Shown: positions 54,066-62,842, counted from the stretch's first letter. The stretch is 64,000 nt of DNA from Actinoplanes lobatus (GCF_014205215.1 NZ_JACHNC010000001.1:4779001-4843000); one strand, 5' to 3'. The notes: generated from the sequence alone by a model not told the origin. Made by a program: numbers and translations.

Positions 54066-55601
54066 GTGGCACGGATCCAGCAGAGCCTGCGAAGAGCCGC
54101 AGGAGCGATCGTCGAGGGGGCCGACCCGCAGGAGGTGGCCCGGTCCGAGATGCGGCGGCTCACCGGCTCGGAGATGGGCGTCGACCCCAGTGACTTCCCG
54201 GCCGCCCAGGAGCTCGGCGGCAGCGTCGACACCGTGATGGAGCAGCGCACCGTCCCGCTCGACGAGGCCGGTGAGGTGCTCAACCGCAGCGAGTTGCAGC
54301 GGCTGGAGGGCGAGCAGGTGCACGTCATCTGCCCCATGGTGATTCCCAAGGGCCGCTCCCTGGCGACCATGCTGCCGGTGCTGTCGCTGCTGGTGATCGG
54401 CCTGTTCGGGGTGGCCCTGGTCGGCGTGGCCAGCGGTGACGTGCTGCTCAACCCGTTCTTCGGCGTGCACTACTGGGTGCTGTCGCTGTTCGCCGTCGGG
54501 TTCGTCTGGTGGCGGCAGGGCATGGTGATGGTGCCGGACGGCTGCGCCGCGCTGATCACCCGCTTCGGCAAGCTGGAGCAGGTCGTCGGCCCGGGGCGGA
54601 TCATCCTGCTCAACCCGTGGAAGCGGGTGTCGTACATCGTGAACACCACGCGGGAGTACCCGTTCAACGCCCCCGTCCGGGAGGCGCCCACCAAGGGCGG
54701 GGTGAAGGCGTCGATCGACCTGTTCATCCAGTTCCGGATCAACGACCCGGTGGAGTTCGTCTACACGCTCGGCGCGGTCCGCGGCTTCGAGGAGAAGCTC
54801 AGCAACGCGGTCAGCGAGACGATCCGCAGCCTCATCTACGAGCAGGCGGCCGCCGACATCTACAACATGGTCGGCGAGGACTCCGGCCGGCTGCTGGACA
54901 TGCTCAACCAGCAGTTCCGCCCGGCCGTCGAGCTGACCAACGCCAACATCACCCACGCCGAGCCGGCCGACCAGAAATACCGGATGGACCTCGCGGCGCC
55001 GGAGATGGTCCGGGTCGCCAAGGACGCCTACACCCATGAGTACGCGTTGACGCTGCGCAAGGAACAGGACGAGGGCGACCTGACCAAGGAACTCGCCACC
55101 CTCACCGAGACGCTGTCCGCGATCCAGGCCGACATCGCCCAATACCAGGCGCAGATGGACACCGCCGTGGAGCGGGAGACCAACCGGGCCGAGGCGCTGG
55201 CCCGCCAGCGGTACGTGCTGGCCGAGTCCGAGGCGAAGGCCAACGCCGCCCTGCTGGAGGCGCAGGCCCTGGACATCCGGGCGGTCACCACGGCCGAGGC
55301 GCCGGAGATCCTCGAATACCGCTACCAGCGTGAGGTGCTGGACCGGCTGGAGGAGGTGGCCGGGCACCTGCCCCGGCTGGTCCGCATCGGCGGATCCGGC
55401 GACCCCAACGGGGCGGCCGGCATCGACCTGCTGCAACTGGCCCGGGAGATGCTCGGCGAGCGCGGCACCGAACTGTTCACCCCGGCCGACATGGCCGCCA
55501 TGCGTGATCGCCTGGCCTCGGTCGCACAGCGGATCGCCGAGCGGGAGCCGGAGATCGACGCGCTGCGGGGACTCCCCACCCAACATGAGGAGCGGGCATG
55601 A
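54066..55601 (+). CDS. SPFH/band 7 (stomatin-like) membrane protein 1
   Basis: A 511-residue protein. An N-terminal cytosolic part of about 98 residues is followed by two membrane helices (about 100-123 and 133-150), an SPFH domain (VPDGCAALITRFGKLEQVVG, INDPVEFVYTLGAVRGFEEK, RSLIYEQAAADIYNMVGEDS) and a long coiled coil (about 325-420, Ala/Glu-rich). SPFH proteins form large rings that organise membrane domains and their enzymes. It lies 31 bp after coxE in the same orientation with no terminator between, so it belongs to the cox operon by position; GTG start 54066, ATGA overlap with the next gene. Confidence 0.87.
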   Translation: MARIQQSLRRAAGAIVEGADPQEVARSEMRRLTGSEMGVDPSDFPAAQELGGSVDTVMEQRTVPLDEAGEVLNRSELQRLEGEQVHVICPMVIPKGRSLATMLPVLSLLVIGLFGVALVGVASGDVLLNPFFGVHYWVLSLFAVGFVWWRQGMVMVPDGCAALITRFGKLEQVVGPGRIILLNPWKRVSYIVNTTREYPFNAPVREAPTKGGVKASIDLFIQFRINDPVEFVYTLGAVRGFEEKLSNAVSETIRSLIYEQAAADIYNMVGEDSGRLLDMLNQQFRPAVELTNANITHAEPADQKYRMDLAAPEMVRVAKDAYTHEYALTLRKEQDEGDLTKELATLTETLSAIQADIAQYQAQMDTAVERETNRAEALARQRYVLAESEAKANAALLEAQALDIRAVTTAEAPEILEYRYQREVLDRLEEVAGHLPRLVRIGGSGDPNGAAGIDLLQLAREMLGERGTELFTPADMAAMRDRLASVAQRIAEREPEIDALRGLPTQHEERA

Positions 55602-56857
55602 GCAGGTCTTTCGGTGGGCGCAGCTCGGTCATCACCGAGGCGGTGGCGCCGTGGAGCGACATCGCCCGGCTGCTGCGCGGTGGTGAGGCGGGCACACTCG
55701 TACCGGTCGTCATCCCGAAGCACCAGCGGCGGCTCGGCTGGATCGCCGCGCTCTGGCTCGGCCTGCTCGCGGTGCTGTCCGGAGTCATGTTCACCCTCGA
55801 CGACTCCGGCGTGCTCGCCGCGCTGGCGTACGCCTCCGGGGTCCTGTTCCTGCTCGTCGGGTTGCTGTGGTGGTGGCGCACCTCGATCGTCGAGATCGAA
55901 CAGGGCACCCACGGCGTGCTGACCAGGTACGGCGCCGTCGCGGGCACCCTCGACCCGGGCCGGCACTACCTGTGGCACCCGTGGTCGCGGGTCGCGTTCG
56001 TGGTCGACGTGGCCACCGAGATCCCGTACTCGGCGCCGGTCATGGCCTGCCCGACCCGGGAGAACGTGCCGCTGCGCTCCATCGAGTTCTTCATGAAGCT
56101 GCGGATCACCGACGCCGTCCTGTTCGTGCGGACCATCGGCGCCGGCAACTTCGACCTGGTGCTGTCCAGCGCCGTCCAGGACGCCATCCGGCAGCGGGCC
56201 CGGCTCGTGCAGACCGAGCGGGCGTACGACCTGCGCGGCTCCGACGTGGCCGACATGCAGGAACTGCTCAACCGCCAGCTGTCCCGGTACGGCGTACGCA
56301 TCACCGGCTGCAACATCCCGGACGTGCAGCTGCCCGCCCAGTACCAGCAGCACCTCGCCACCCGGGAGCGGGTCGCCAAGGAGAGCGCCGCCTACGAGCA
56401 GGAGTGGGGGCTCACCCGCAAACGCCGCATCGACCAGCTCCAGATGGACATCGAGCGCGCCAAGAAGGTTCGGGACGCCCGGATCGTCGAGGTGAAAGCG
56501 GCCCTCAACAAGGCCCGCGAGCAGGTCGCCCAGCTGCTGGAGAAGCAGGAGACCGACGCCCAGCGGGTCCGGTTCGAGATCGAGACGCGGGGCCGCAGCG
56601 GGCTGATCGCCGCGGAGAACGAGGCGAAGGCCCAGCGGCGGCTCGCCCAGGCGTACCGGGACAACCGGGCCGTCCTCCAGTACGAGCTGGCCCTGCGCCG
56701 GCTCGAGGTGGGCGCCGAACTGGCCGGTCAGGCCCCGCAGCCGGTGGTGATCCGTACCGACGGCGGCAGCGACAACGGCGCCCTGGCCACCCTCATCGCC
56801 GCCCAGCTGCTGCCACGGAGCATCAGCTCCACAGAGTCACATGGATCGACGGCTTGA
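55598..56857 (+). CDS. SPFH/band 7 (stomatin-like) membrane protein 2
   Basis: A 419-residue protein of the same architecture as its neighbour but only distantly similar: two membrane helices (about 46-66 and 71-92), an SPFH domain (VEIEQGTHGVLTRYGAVAGT, ELLNRQLSRYGVRITGCNIP) and a coiled coil (about 270-370, LQMDIERAKKVRDARIVEVK). Coupled to SPFH 1 through ATGA, which suggests equimolar synthesis and a mixed ring. Its 3' end overlaps the convergent LysR gene by 35 bp. Confidence 0.87.
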   Translation: MSRSFGGRSSVITEAVAPWSDIARLLRGGEAGTLVPVVIPKHQRRLGWIAALWLGLLAVLSGVMFTLDDSGVLAALAYASGVLFLLVGLLWWWRTSIVEIEQGTHGVLTRYGAVAGTLDPGRHYLWHPWSRVAFVVDVATEIPYSAPVMACPTRENVPLRSIEFFMKLRITDAVLFVRTIGAGNFDLVLSSAVQDAIRQRARLVQTERAYDLRGSDVADMQELLNRQLSRYGVRITGCNIPDVQLPAQYQQHLATRERVAKESAAYEQEWGLTRKRRIDQLQMDIERAKKVRDARIVEVKAALNKAREQVAQLLEKQETDAQRVRFEIETRGRSGLIAAENEAKAQRRLAQAYRDNRAVLQYELALRRLEVGAELAGQAPQPVVIRTDGGSDNGALATLIAAQLLPRSISSTESHGSTA

Positions 56858-57779
56858 ACCGTCCCACATTGACCCCGGCCCCGCGCATCATCGCCTGAAT
56901 GGCCCGGGGCGTCGACGCGAAACGCGCCAACTCGGCCGCCGCGGACGGCGCCCCGGTCTCGGCCAGGGTCAGCGAATGCCACACGTCCTCCAACCCGGTG
57001 TGCGGCCCGCAGAACTGCACGAGATGCCCCTTGCGGACCTCCGGCGCCACGGTGAACGACAGCGCCGCCGCCACCCCGTGCCCGCGTTTCGCCTCCTCGA
57101 TGGCGGCCGCGTGGCTCTGGAAGATCTGCTGCCGGTCGTCCGGCACCCCGAGCCGGCGCAGCAGCGTCGGGATGGCGCCCCGGTCGGCGGCGGCGGACGG
57201 CCCGAGCAGCCACGTCTGGTCACGCAACTGCCGCGGTGACGGCTGGGTGCCGGCCAGCGGATGGTCCGGGCCGGCCACCGTGACGACCTTGTAGTACATG
57301 ACCGGGCGGCACACCACCGCCGGATCCGGACACGCCGGCGGCGGACCGATCGCGATGTCGATGCGCCGCTCGATCAGCGCCGGCACGAACGACCCCGGGT
57401 TGCGGACACTCAGCTCGACGTCGAGGTCCGCGGCCCGGCTCGCGAACAACTCGATCAGACCCGGCGCACCGTGCTCGGCGAACAGGCTGGAAGCGCCCAC
57501 CCGCAGCAGCCGCCGCCCCTGCCCGGCCGCGCTCACCTCCAGCACCGTGATGTCCTGCAGACCGAGCAGCTCGGTGGCCCGGCTGGCCAGGCGCAGCCCG
57601 CCCGGCGTGAACGTCAGCCCGTTCGCCGTCCGCGAGAACAGCTGATCACCCAGCTCCTTGCGCAGCTGTCCGATGTGCAGCGACACCGCCGACTCGGACA
57701 CCTCGAGCTGTGCGGCCGCCTGTTTCACCGAGCCACACCGGACCACGGCGGAATAGGCGCGCAACTGAGTGGGGGTCAC
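56823..57779 (-). CDS. LysR-type regulator, probable cox regulator
   Basis: A 318-residue LTTR. The N-terminal winged helix reads LRAYSAVVRCGSVKQAAAQL, then SESAVSLHIGQLRKELGDQL; the effector domain follows (LRVGASSLFAEHGAPGLIEL, DIAIGPPPACPDP). LysR proteins control CO dehydrogenase operons in mycobacteria (CutR) and calvin-cycle genes elsewhere. Here it converges on the cox operon end rather than facing its promoter, so a direct role is likely but not certain; it could instead serve the hydrolase divergent at 57918. Confidence 0.88.
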   Translation of the reverse strand: MTPTQLRAYSAVVRCGSVKQAAAQLEVSESAVSLHIGQLRKELGDQLFSRTANGLTFTPGGLRLASRATELLGLQDITVLEVSAAGQGRRLLRVGASSLFAEHGAPGLIELFASRAADLDVELSVRNPGSFVPALIERRIDIAIGPPPACPDPAVVCRPVMYYKVVTVAGPDHPLAGTQPSPRQLRDQTWLLGPSAAADRGAIPTLLRRLGVPDDRQQIFQSHAAAIEEAKRGHGVAAALSFTVAPEVRKGHLVQFCGPHTGLEDVWHSLTLAETGAPSAAAELARFASTPRAIQAMMRGAGVNVGRFKPSIHVTLWS

Positions 57780-57917
57780 CGCCGCAATGTATCGCGATCA
57801 ACGTGCCGGACGCGCCCGCGTCGCAGACTCTGACCACACCGGCGATCTCACCGATCCCGCTCATCCGGTGCGGTGCATACGCTGTCGTCCGCTCGCATCA
57901 CGGAGAGAGGACCCGCC

Positions 57918-58685
57918 ATGCCGACCTTCCAGGCCACCGACGGTGTGGAGATCTACTACCAGCGTTGGGAGGCCGAGTCGGCGCTGCCACCCGTGCTGCT
58001 GCACCACGGATTCATCGCGAACGGCCTCACCAACTGGGTGCTGCCCGGCGTGGTCGACGCCCTCACCGCCGCCGGCCGCGACGTCGTGGCCATCGACGCC
58101 CGCGGGCACGGCCGCTCCGGCAAACCGCACGACCCGTCGTACTACGGCGAGTCCCGGATGGCCGCCGACGTCGCCACCCTGCTCGACCTGCTCGGCATCA
58201 AGACCGTCGACGTGGCCGGCTACTCGATGGGCGCCATCGTCTCGCTCCTGCTGACCACCCGCGACACCCGGGTACGCCGCCTCGTCATCGGCGGCGTCGG
58301 CTCGGCGGTGGTCGAGTTGGGCGGCGTCGACACCCGGGTCATCCCGGCCGGCGACTTCCGCGAGGCGTTCGAGGCCGCGGACCCGAAGACCATCGCCTCG
58401 CCGGCCGCCGCCGGATTCCGCTCCTTCGTCGACGCGGTGGGCGGCGACCGCGTCGCCCTGGCCGCGCAGGCCGCCGCCCTGCACGCCGCGCCCATCCCGC
58501 TGGACACCATCACCGTGCCCACCCTGGTCCTGGCGGGCCGCGACGACGCCCTGGCCACCCGCCCGGAGCTCCTGGCAAAGGCCATCCCCGGAGCCCGCCT
58601 CGCCGTCATCGACGGCGACCACCTGGGCGCCGTCCGAGTCCCCGCCTTCACCGCCGAACTGCTCACCTTCCTCAACACCCCCTGA
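57918..58685 (+). CDS. Alpha/beta hydrolase
   Basis: A 255-residue hydrolase of the 3-oxoadipate enol-lactonase/haloperoxidase-like group. Oxyanion region LLHHGFIANG, nucleophile DVAGYSMGAIVSLL, Asp in LVLAGRDDALA and His in IDGDHLGAVR. ATG 57918 follows AGAGAGG by 8 nt; an earlier ATG at 57873 lacks this. It is divergent from the LysR gene with a 138-bp gap. Physiological substrate unknown. Confidence 0.88.
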   Translation: MPTFQATDGVEIYYQRWEAESALPPVLLHHGFIANGLTNWVLPGVVDALTAAGRDVVAIDARGHGRSGKPHDPSYYGESRMAADVATLLDLLGIKTVDVAGYSMGAIVSLLLTTRDTRVRRLVIGGVGSAVVELGGVDTRVIPAGDFREAFEAADPKTIASPAAAGFRSFVDAVGGDRVALAAQAAALHAAPIPLDTITVPTLVLAGRDDALATRPELLAKAIPGARLAVIDGDHLGAVRVPAFTAELLTFLNTP

Positions 58686-58822
58686 CCCTCGCTCCCACCC
58701 ACCATCCCGTCCACCCGCCACCCGCCACCCGCCATCCCGTCCACCCGCCATCCCCGTCCACCCACCACCCGCCATCCCGTCCACCCGCCATCCGCCATCC
58801 CGTCCACCCGCCACTCGCCATC
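58686..58822 (+). repeat. C-rich minisatellite
   Basis: Degenerate tandem copies of a roughly 16-17 bp unit built from CATCCCGTCCACCCGC. No reading frame of interest. It is the left flank of a repeat-filled region between convergent genes. Confidence 0.75.
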
Positions 58823-59194
58823 CGCGATCTTGGGCGTTTGCCCGCCGCATGTGGTGGTGATTCGTCCAAGGTCTGGCGGGGTGTGTGCGTCCTGCTCGCT
58901 GTGCGTCCCGCGACGCGCGATCTTGGGCGTTTGCCCGCCGCATTTGGTGGTGATTCGTCCAAGGCCTGGCGGGGTGTGTGCGTCCTGCTCGCTGCGCGTC
59001 CTGCGACGCGCGATCTTGGGCGTTTGTCCACCGCATGTGGTGGTGATTCGTCCAAGGTTTGGCGGGGTGTGTGCGTCCTGCTCGCTGTGCGTCCTGCGAC
59101 GCGCGATCTTGGGCGTTTGCCCGCCGCATTCGGTGGTGATTCTCCCAAGGTCTGGCGGGGTGTGTTCGCCCTGCTCGCTGCGCGTCCTGCCGCC
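58823..59194 (+). repeat. Four tandem 93-bp repeats
   Basis: Units start at 58823, 58916, 59009 and 59102, exactly 93 bp apart, each beginning CGCGATCTTGGGCG; a fifth start at 59195 leads into a different sequence. Copies differ at only a few positions. Each unit contains the arms CTTGGGCG and CGTCCAAG, that is, a diverged form of the palindromic element found once each at 59195-59248 and 59473-59520, plus about 40 bp of spacer. Continuous reading frames across the array on both strands reflect the period being a multiple of three and are not considered genes. Confidence 0.9.
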
Positions 59195-59248
59195 CGCGAT
59201 CTTGGGCGATCGGCCACCGGAGCGGGTGGGAAATCGTCCAAGATCGCG
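59195..59248. repeat. Palindromic REP-like element 1
   Basis: Arms of 16 bp, CGCGATCTTGGGCGAT (59195-59210) and ATCGTCCAAGATCGCG (59233-59248), pair with one mismatch across a 22-nt loop. It directly follows the 93-bp array and looks like its ancestral unit. Confidence 0.82.
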
Positions 59249-59289
59249 ACGGGTGAACCGCGGGCCGCGGGCGGTGGGACGCGGCGGTG

Positions 59290-59460
59290 AGACGCGGGCC
59301 GCGGGCGGTGGGTGGTGGGTTGTGGGTGGTGGGTCGTGGGTGGTGGGTCGTGGGTCGTGGGTGGTGGGTTGCGGGTGGTGGACCGCGGGCGGTGGACCGC
59401 GGGCGGTGGGTCGTGGGTGGTGGGTCGCGGGCGGTGGGTGGTCGAGGCCGCGGTGAGGGG
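59290..59460 (+). repeat. G-rich minisatellite
   Basis: Degenerate copies of GTGGGTGGTGGGTCGTG and close variants on the plus strand. It is rich in GGG runs and could form G-quadruplexes or pair, in RNA, with the C-rich repeat at 58686-58822. Confidence 0.75.
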
Positions 59461-59472
59461 GCGGGTGAGGGG

Positions 59473-59520
59473 GATCTTGGACGATCGGTTACCGCATCCG
59501 GTGGGAAATCGTCCGAGATC
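59473..59520. repeat. Palindromic REP-like element 2
   Basis: Arms GATCTTGGACGAT (59473-59485) and ATCGTCCGAGATC (59508-59520), one mismatch, again with a 22-nt loop. Same family as the element at 59195-59248. Confidence 0.82.
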
Positions 59521-59581
59521 GCGACAGGTGGGTCGCGGGTGGTGGGCGGTGGGACGTGAGGCCCGCGGGGGTGGTGGTGGG

Positions 59582-61225
59582 TCAGTGGCGGGGGATGGGG
59601 CGGGACGGGGCGCAAGTCAGCTTGCCGTTCACGGCCTGGCAGGTGGTCTGGTAGCCGTGGGTGTAGAGGCCGGCACCCAGCCAGTCATAGCCGACGGCCG
59701 GCGAGTGACCGGGGATGACCGGGATGAAGTTGGTGGCGTCGTCGGGGCTGCCGGTGCCGTCGTAGCGGGCCACCGCCGGGTACGCGTAGACCGGCCGACT
59801 GCGTGAGCCCTTCGTGGCGACCACCGACGTGGGGGCGGCGCCCTTCTCCACCCAGTTCAGCATCGGCGTCAGGATGTCGAAGGTGTCCGGGCCCAGTCCG
59901 CCGCTGCAATGGGCCAGCCCGGGGAAGAGGAACAGCCGGGCGTACGAGGAGGCCGCGCGCCCGCCCAGCGCCTCGTAGTAGTTCAGTGTCGCCTGCGGGG
60001 AGATGTGCTGGTCGGACCAGCCGTGCCAGAGGATCAGCTTGCCGCCGCCGCGCCGGAACCGGGTGAGGTCCGGGTCGGTGGCCGACAGGTATTTCGAGGT
60101 CTGCACCGTCTGCCAGAACGACGCCTCGGTGAACTTGAGGTCGGTGAGCTGGTAGTCCGGGTCGGCCACGTTGAAGTAGGCGAGGTAACGCAGGAACGAC
60201 AGGGCGATGTTCTCACTGAACGTGACCTGCCCCTGGGCGGCCGGTACGAACAGTGTCCAGTCCAGTTCGGAGCCCCACTCGTGGGAGATCTCCTGTTCCA
60301 GGCGCACGCCGCGGGAGGTGACGGCGCCGTCGTGCAGCTTGCGGACGACCGCGGCCTCGGCCCGGGTGAGGCAGGTCGCCGGATCGTCGCAGACCAGGCT
60401 GTACGGGTCGAACCGGCACCGCCGCGGGTCGTCCAGCACCCCGTCGGCCAGCCCGTCCAGCCCGTCGCAGGCGGCCATCACCGCGTCGTGGATCAGCGGC
60501 AGCTTCCCGGCGAGCAGGATGTAGTTGCCGGCGGTGTCCTTGTTGGCGAGCACGTTCCAGGCGTGGTGGAAGGTGTTCTGTACGACCAGGTTGCTCGCGG
60601 GCGCCCCGGCCACGATCCCGTCGAAGTCGTCCGGGTAGCGCTGTGCTTCCATGAGCGCCTCACGGCCGCCGTCCGAGCAGCCGCTGAAGTAGCTGTACGC
60701 TGGCGGCCGCCCGTAGAACCGGGTGATCACCTGCTTGGCGACCCGCGCGGTCTCGTGCATCCCGCGGTAGGCGAAGTCGATCTGCGCCTGCGGGTTTCCG
60801 GCCGCCCACGAGCCGTCGTTCTGTCCCTGGTGGCCCATGTCGGTGGTGGCGCTGGCGATGGTGCCGTCGGCGACCGGGGCGCACGCCGCCGCCTGGGTGT
60901 AGTTGATCCGCGCGGTGCCGCACAGCCCGCCGCACCCGGTCTGGAGGTACCGCTGCGTCCACCCGTTCACCGGTAGGCGCATGACGATCGTGTCCGCCGG
61001 GGCGATGACGCCTTCCACGGCGCAGTACGGGGCCGGGGCGCCGGCGCTGGTCACGGTGGCGGACCGGATGGTGACGCCGGGCAGGTCGAGGCCGGTGATG
61101 TCGGAGCAGTCCATGACCGGCTGGACGGGGCGGAGTGCGGAGGAGGCGGTCGCCGGCAGGTCACCGGGCAGCAGTAGCGCGCCGATGGTCAGCAGGGCGA
61201 TAGCGAGACGGGACGCTGATCTCAT
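59582..61225 (-). CDS. Secreted tannase/feruloyl esterase-family hydrolase
   Basis: A 547-residue exported esterase. Signal peptide to about residue 27 (ATA/SSA). Family features: nucleophile FSGCSDGGREALMEAQR, with the Cys-Ser pair, catalytic Asp in LWHGWSDQHISPQ and His in GLAHCSGG, whose neighbouring Cys completes the CS-D-HC motif disulfide. Many cysteines (for example CGGLCG and CDDPATC) indicate an extracellular protein. Members split gallate or ferulate esters, or MHET-like aromatic esters. A half-site of the GntR operator family (61324-61337) lies about 100 bp upstream, and the transporter, regulator and dioxygenase nearby make an aromatic acid product likely. Confidence 0.9.
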   Translation of the reverse strand: MRSASRLAIALLTIGALLLPGDLPATASSALRPVQPVMDCSDITGLDLPGVTIRSATVTSAGAPAPYCAVEGVIAPADTIVMRLPVNGWTQRYLQTGCGGLCGTARINYTQAAACAPVADGTIASATTDMGHQGQNDGSWAAGNPQAQIDFAYRGMHETARVAKQVITRFYGRPPAYSYFSGCSDGGREALMEAQRYPDDFDGIVAGAPASNLVVQNTFHHAWNVLANKDTAGNYILLAGKLPLIHDAVMAACDGLDGLADGVLDDPRRCRFDPYSLVCDDPATCLTRAEAAVVRKLHDGAVTSRGVRLEQEISHEWGSELDWTLFVPAAQGQVTFSENIALSFLRYLAYFNVADPDYQLTDLKFTEASFWQTVQTSKYLSATDPDLTRFRRGGGKLILWHGWSDQHISPQATLNYYEALGGRAASSYARLFLFPGLAHCSGGLGPDTFDILTPMLNWVEKGAAPTSVVATKGSRSRPVYAYPAVARYDGTGSPDDATNFIPVIPGHSPAVGYDWLGAGLYTHGYQTTCQAVNGKLTCAPSRPIPRH

Positions 61226-61323
61226 GCGGGATCCCCTCGTTGGGAGGCATCGATCGGAAGCGTTGCGGCAACGTGAGCAGAACGATAAGTCTCGACATGA
61301 GTTCTTAACAAGATGGCGAGCAA

Positions 61324-61337
61324 TATCGTCAACAATC
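61324..61337 (-). promoter_or_regulatory. GntR-type operator site upstream of the tannase gene
   Basis: TATCGTCAACAATC agrees with the two sites near the GntR gene (GATTGTCAACAATC) at 12 of 14 positions and lies in the 197-bp gap between the tannase-family gene and the transporter gene. Confidence 0.55.
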
Positions 61338-61384
61338 CACAGTCGAGGGTGCTCCGGACGTACCGGGAAGGGTTTGAAAAGAGA

Positions 61385-61409
61385 AGGCCCGGACCGATGG
61401 CCCGGGCCT
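61385..61409 (-). terminator. Terminator of the transporter gene
   Basis: An 8-bp stem, AGGCCCGG (61385-61392) with CCGGGCCT (61402-61409), followed on the minus strand by TTCTCTTTTC. It lies 14 bp after the stop codon at 61423. Confidence 0.8.
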
Positions 61410-61422
61410 CTCCTGAGGTGCG

Positions 61423-62727
61423 TCAGTGCGCGCCGACCGGCTCCCCGGCGGCTTCCGCCAAGGCCAGCTGCTCCTTGCTGCGCAGGCCGGCCAGCAGCAC
61501 GAAGACGGTGGCGAAGACCGCGGAGGCGGCGAAGACCGTGAAGCCCCAGCCCTGGTTGCCGGCGGCCATGAGCTGACCGCCCAGCCAGGGGCCGAGGACC
61601 GCGCCGAAGCGGCCGATGCCGGCGGCCGAGCCGACCGCGGTGGCCCGGCTCGCCGTGTCGTACCGGGAGGTGACCGCGGCGTACACCATGGTCTGCGCGC
61701 TGAACAGGAAGACGCCGGCCAGGAACACGACGACGAAGGTGACCGCCAGCGGCATGTGGACGCCGAGCAGGTAGACGCCGACGGCGGTGAGCGCGAACCA
61801 GGCCGCGGCGACCGGGACAGCCCCGAAGCGGTCGGCCACCCGGCCGGCGACCAGCATGCCGGCGATGCCACCCAGGTTGATGACGATCAGGAAGGCGAGC
61901 GCCGAGCCCAGGTCGTAGCCCTCGCCGCGCATCATCGTCGGCAGCCAGGTGTTCACGCCGTAGACCAGCAGCAGGCCGCCGAACGAGGCGCACCAGAACA
62001 GCAGGGTGGGCTGCCAGCGGCCGCCCCGGAAAAGGCTGAGCGTGGACTTCTTCGCGGCGGCGGCCGCGGGCAGCTCGACGCCGTGGTCGGAGGCGACCTC
62101 GCGGGCCTCGTCGAGGCGGCCGCGGGCGATCAGGAAGCTCAGCGACTCGGGCAGGAACTTCGCCACCAGGGGCACCGCGACGAACAGCGGCAGCACCCCG
62201 ATCCAGAACGCGGACCGCCAGCCGAACGAGTCGAGCAGCCAGAGGCCGAGGGTGGCGGCCAGGATGCCGCCGGCCTGGTGCGCGGTCATCAGTGAGCCGA
62301 TCAGCAGGTTCCGCCGTCCGGCCGGGGCGAACTCGGCCACCATGGTGAGGGCGATCGGCAGCAGGCCGCCGAGACCGAGGCCGGCGACGAACCGGCCGAG
62401 GCCGAAGGTGCCGAGCGACGGTGCGGCCGCGCAGACGCCGGAGGCGATCGAGAAGACCGTGGTGCTCGCGATGATCATCATCTTGCGGCCGATCCGGTCG
62501 GTCAGGGGACCGGAGCCGAGCGCGCCGAGCAGCATGCCGAAGGTGGCGTAGCTGCCCAGCGTGCCGGCCGCCTCCTTGGTCAGGCCGAGCGCGGGGTCGT
62601 CGAGCATGCCGGGCAGGACGGCGCCGTAGATGAACAGGTCGACGCCGTCGAAGAGGACGACCAGCCAGCAGATCGCGACGACGAGGGCGGCGAGATTTTT
62701 CGATGAGCGGGGGGATGTGCGCTGCAT
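61423..62727 (-). CDS. MFS aromatic acid:H+ symporter (AAHS-type)
   Basis: A 434-residue major facilitator with twelve hydrophobic helices. Helix 1 has the acidic pattern WLVVLFDGVDLFIYGAVLP, loop 2-3 is GPLTDRIGRKMM and the symmetric loop 8-9 is AGRVADRFG, as in benzoate, 4-hydroxybenzoate and gallate permeases. The start at 62727 excludes a long unrelated upstream extension. Expression is probably controlled by the GntR protein through the sites at 62754-62767 and 62829-62842. It would import the aromatic acid produced by the esterase. Confidence 0.9.
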   Translation of the reverse strand: MQRTSPRSSKNLAALVVAICWLVVLFDGVDLFIYGAVLPGMLDDPALGLTKEAAGTLGSYATFGMLLGALGSGPLTDRIGRKMMIIASTTVFSIASGVCAAAPSLGTFGLGRFVAGLGLGGLLPIALTMVAEFAPAGRRNLLIGSLMTAHQAGGILAATLGLWLLDSFGWRSAFWIGVLPLFVAVPLVAKFLPESLSFLIARGRLDEAREVASDHGVELPAAAAAKKSTLSLFRGGRWQPTLLFWCASFGGLLLVYGVNTWLPTMMRGEGYDLGSALAFLIVINLGGIAGMLVAGRVADRFGAVPVAAAWFALTAVGVYLLGVHMPLAVTFVVVFLAGVFLFSAQTMVYAAVTSRYDTASRATAVGSAAGIGRFGAVLGPWLGGQLMAAGNQGWGFTVFAASAVFATVFVLLAGLRSKEQLALAEAAGEPVGAH

Positions 62728-62753
62728 CACCGGATCGTGCTTGTTGTTCTCAT

Positions 62754-62842
62754 GATTGTCAACAATCAGTTTCACGTATCTGTCCAGCTCATGTCGTTGC
62801 AGCTTCTCAGCGTGGGTGAAGTCCAGGAGATTGTTGACAATC
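62754..62842. promoter_or_regulatory. Two GntR operators between the transporter and gntR genes
   Basis: GATTGTCAACAATC (62754-62767) and GATTGTTGACAATC (62829-62842) are reverse complements of one another and each is a dyad with 6-bp arms GATTGT/ACAATC. Their centres are 75 bp apart, so looping or independent control of the two divergent promoters is possible. The dyad is typical of FadR-subfamily GntR regulators. Confidence 0.75.

Noticed and set aside
58823..59248. Evenly spaced repeats resembling a CRISPR array
   Set aside because: The 93-bp units are conserved over their full length with no variable spacers, and no cas genes are nearby; this is a tandem repeat array.
57861..59615. A 584-codon minus-strand frame and matching plus-strand frames across the repeat region
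   Set aside because: Their continuity comes from a 93-bp period divisible by three and from minisatellites; the products are repetitive and overlap a real hydrolase gene.
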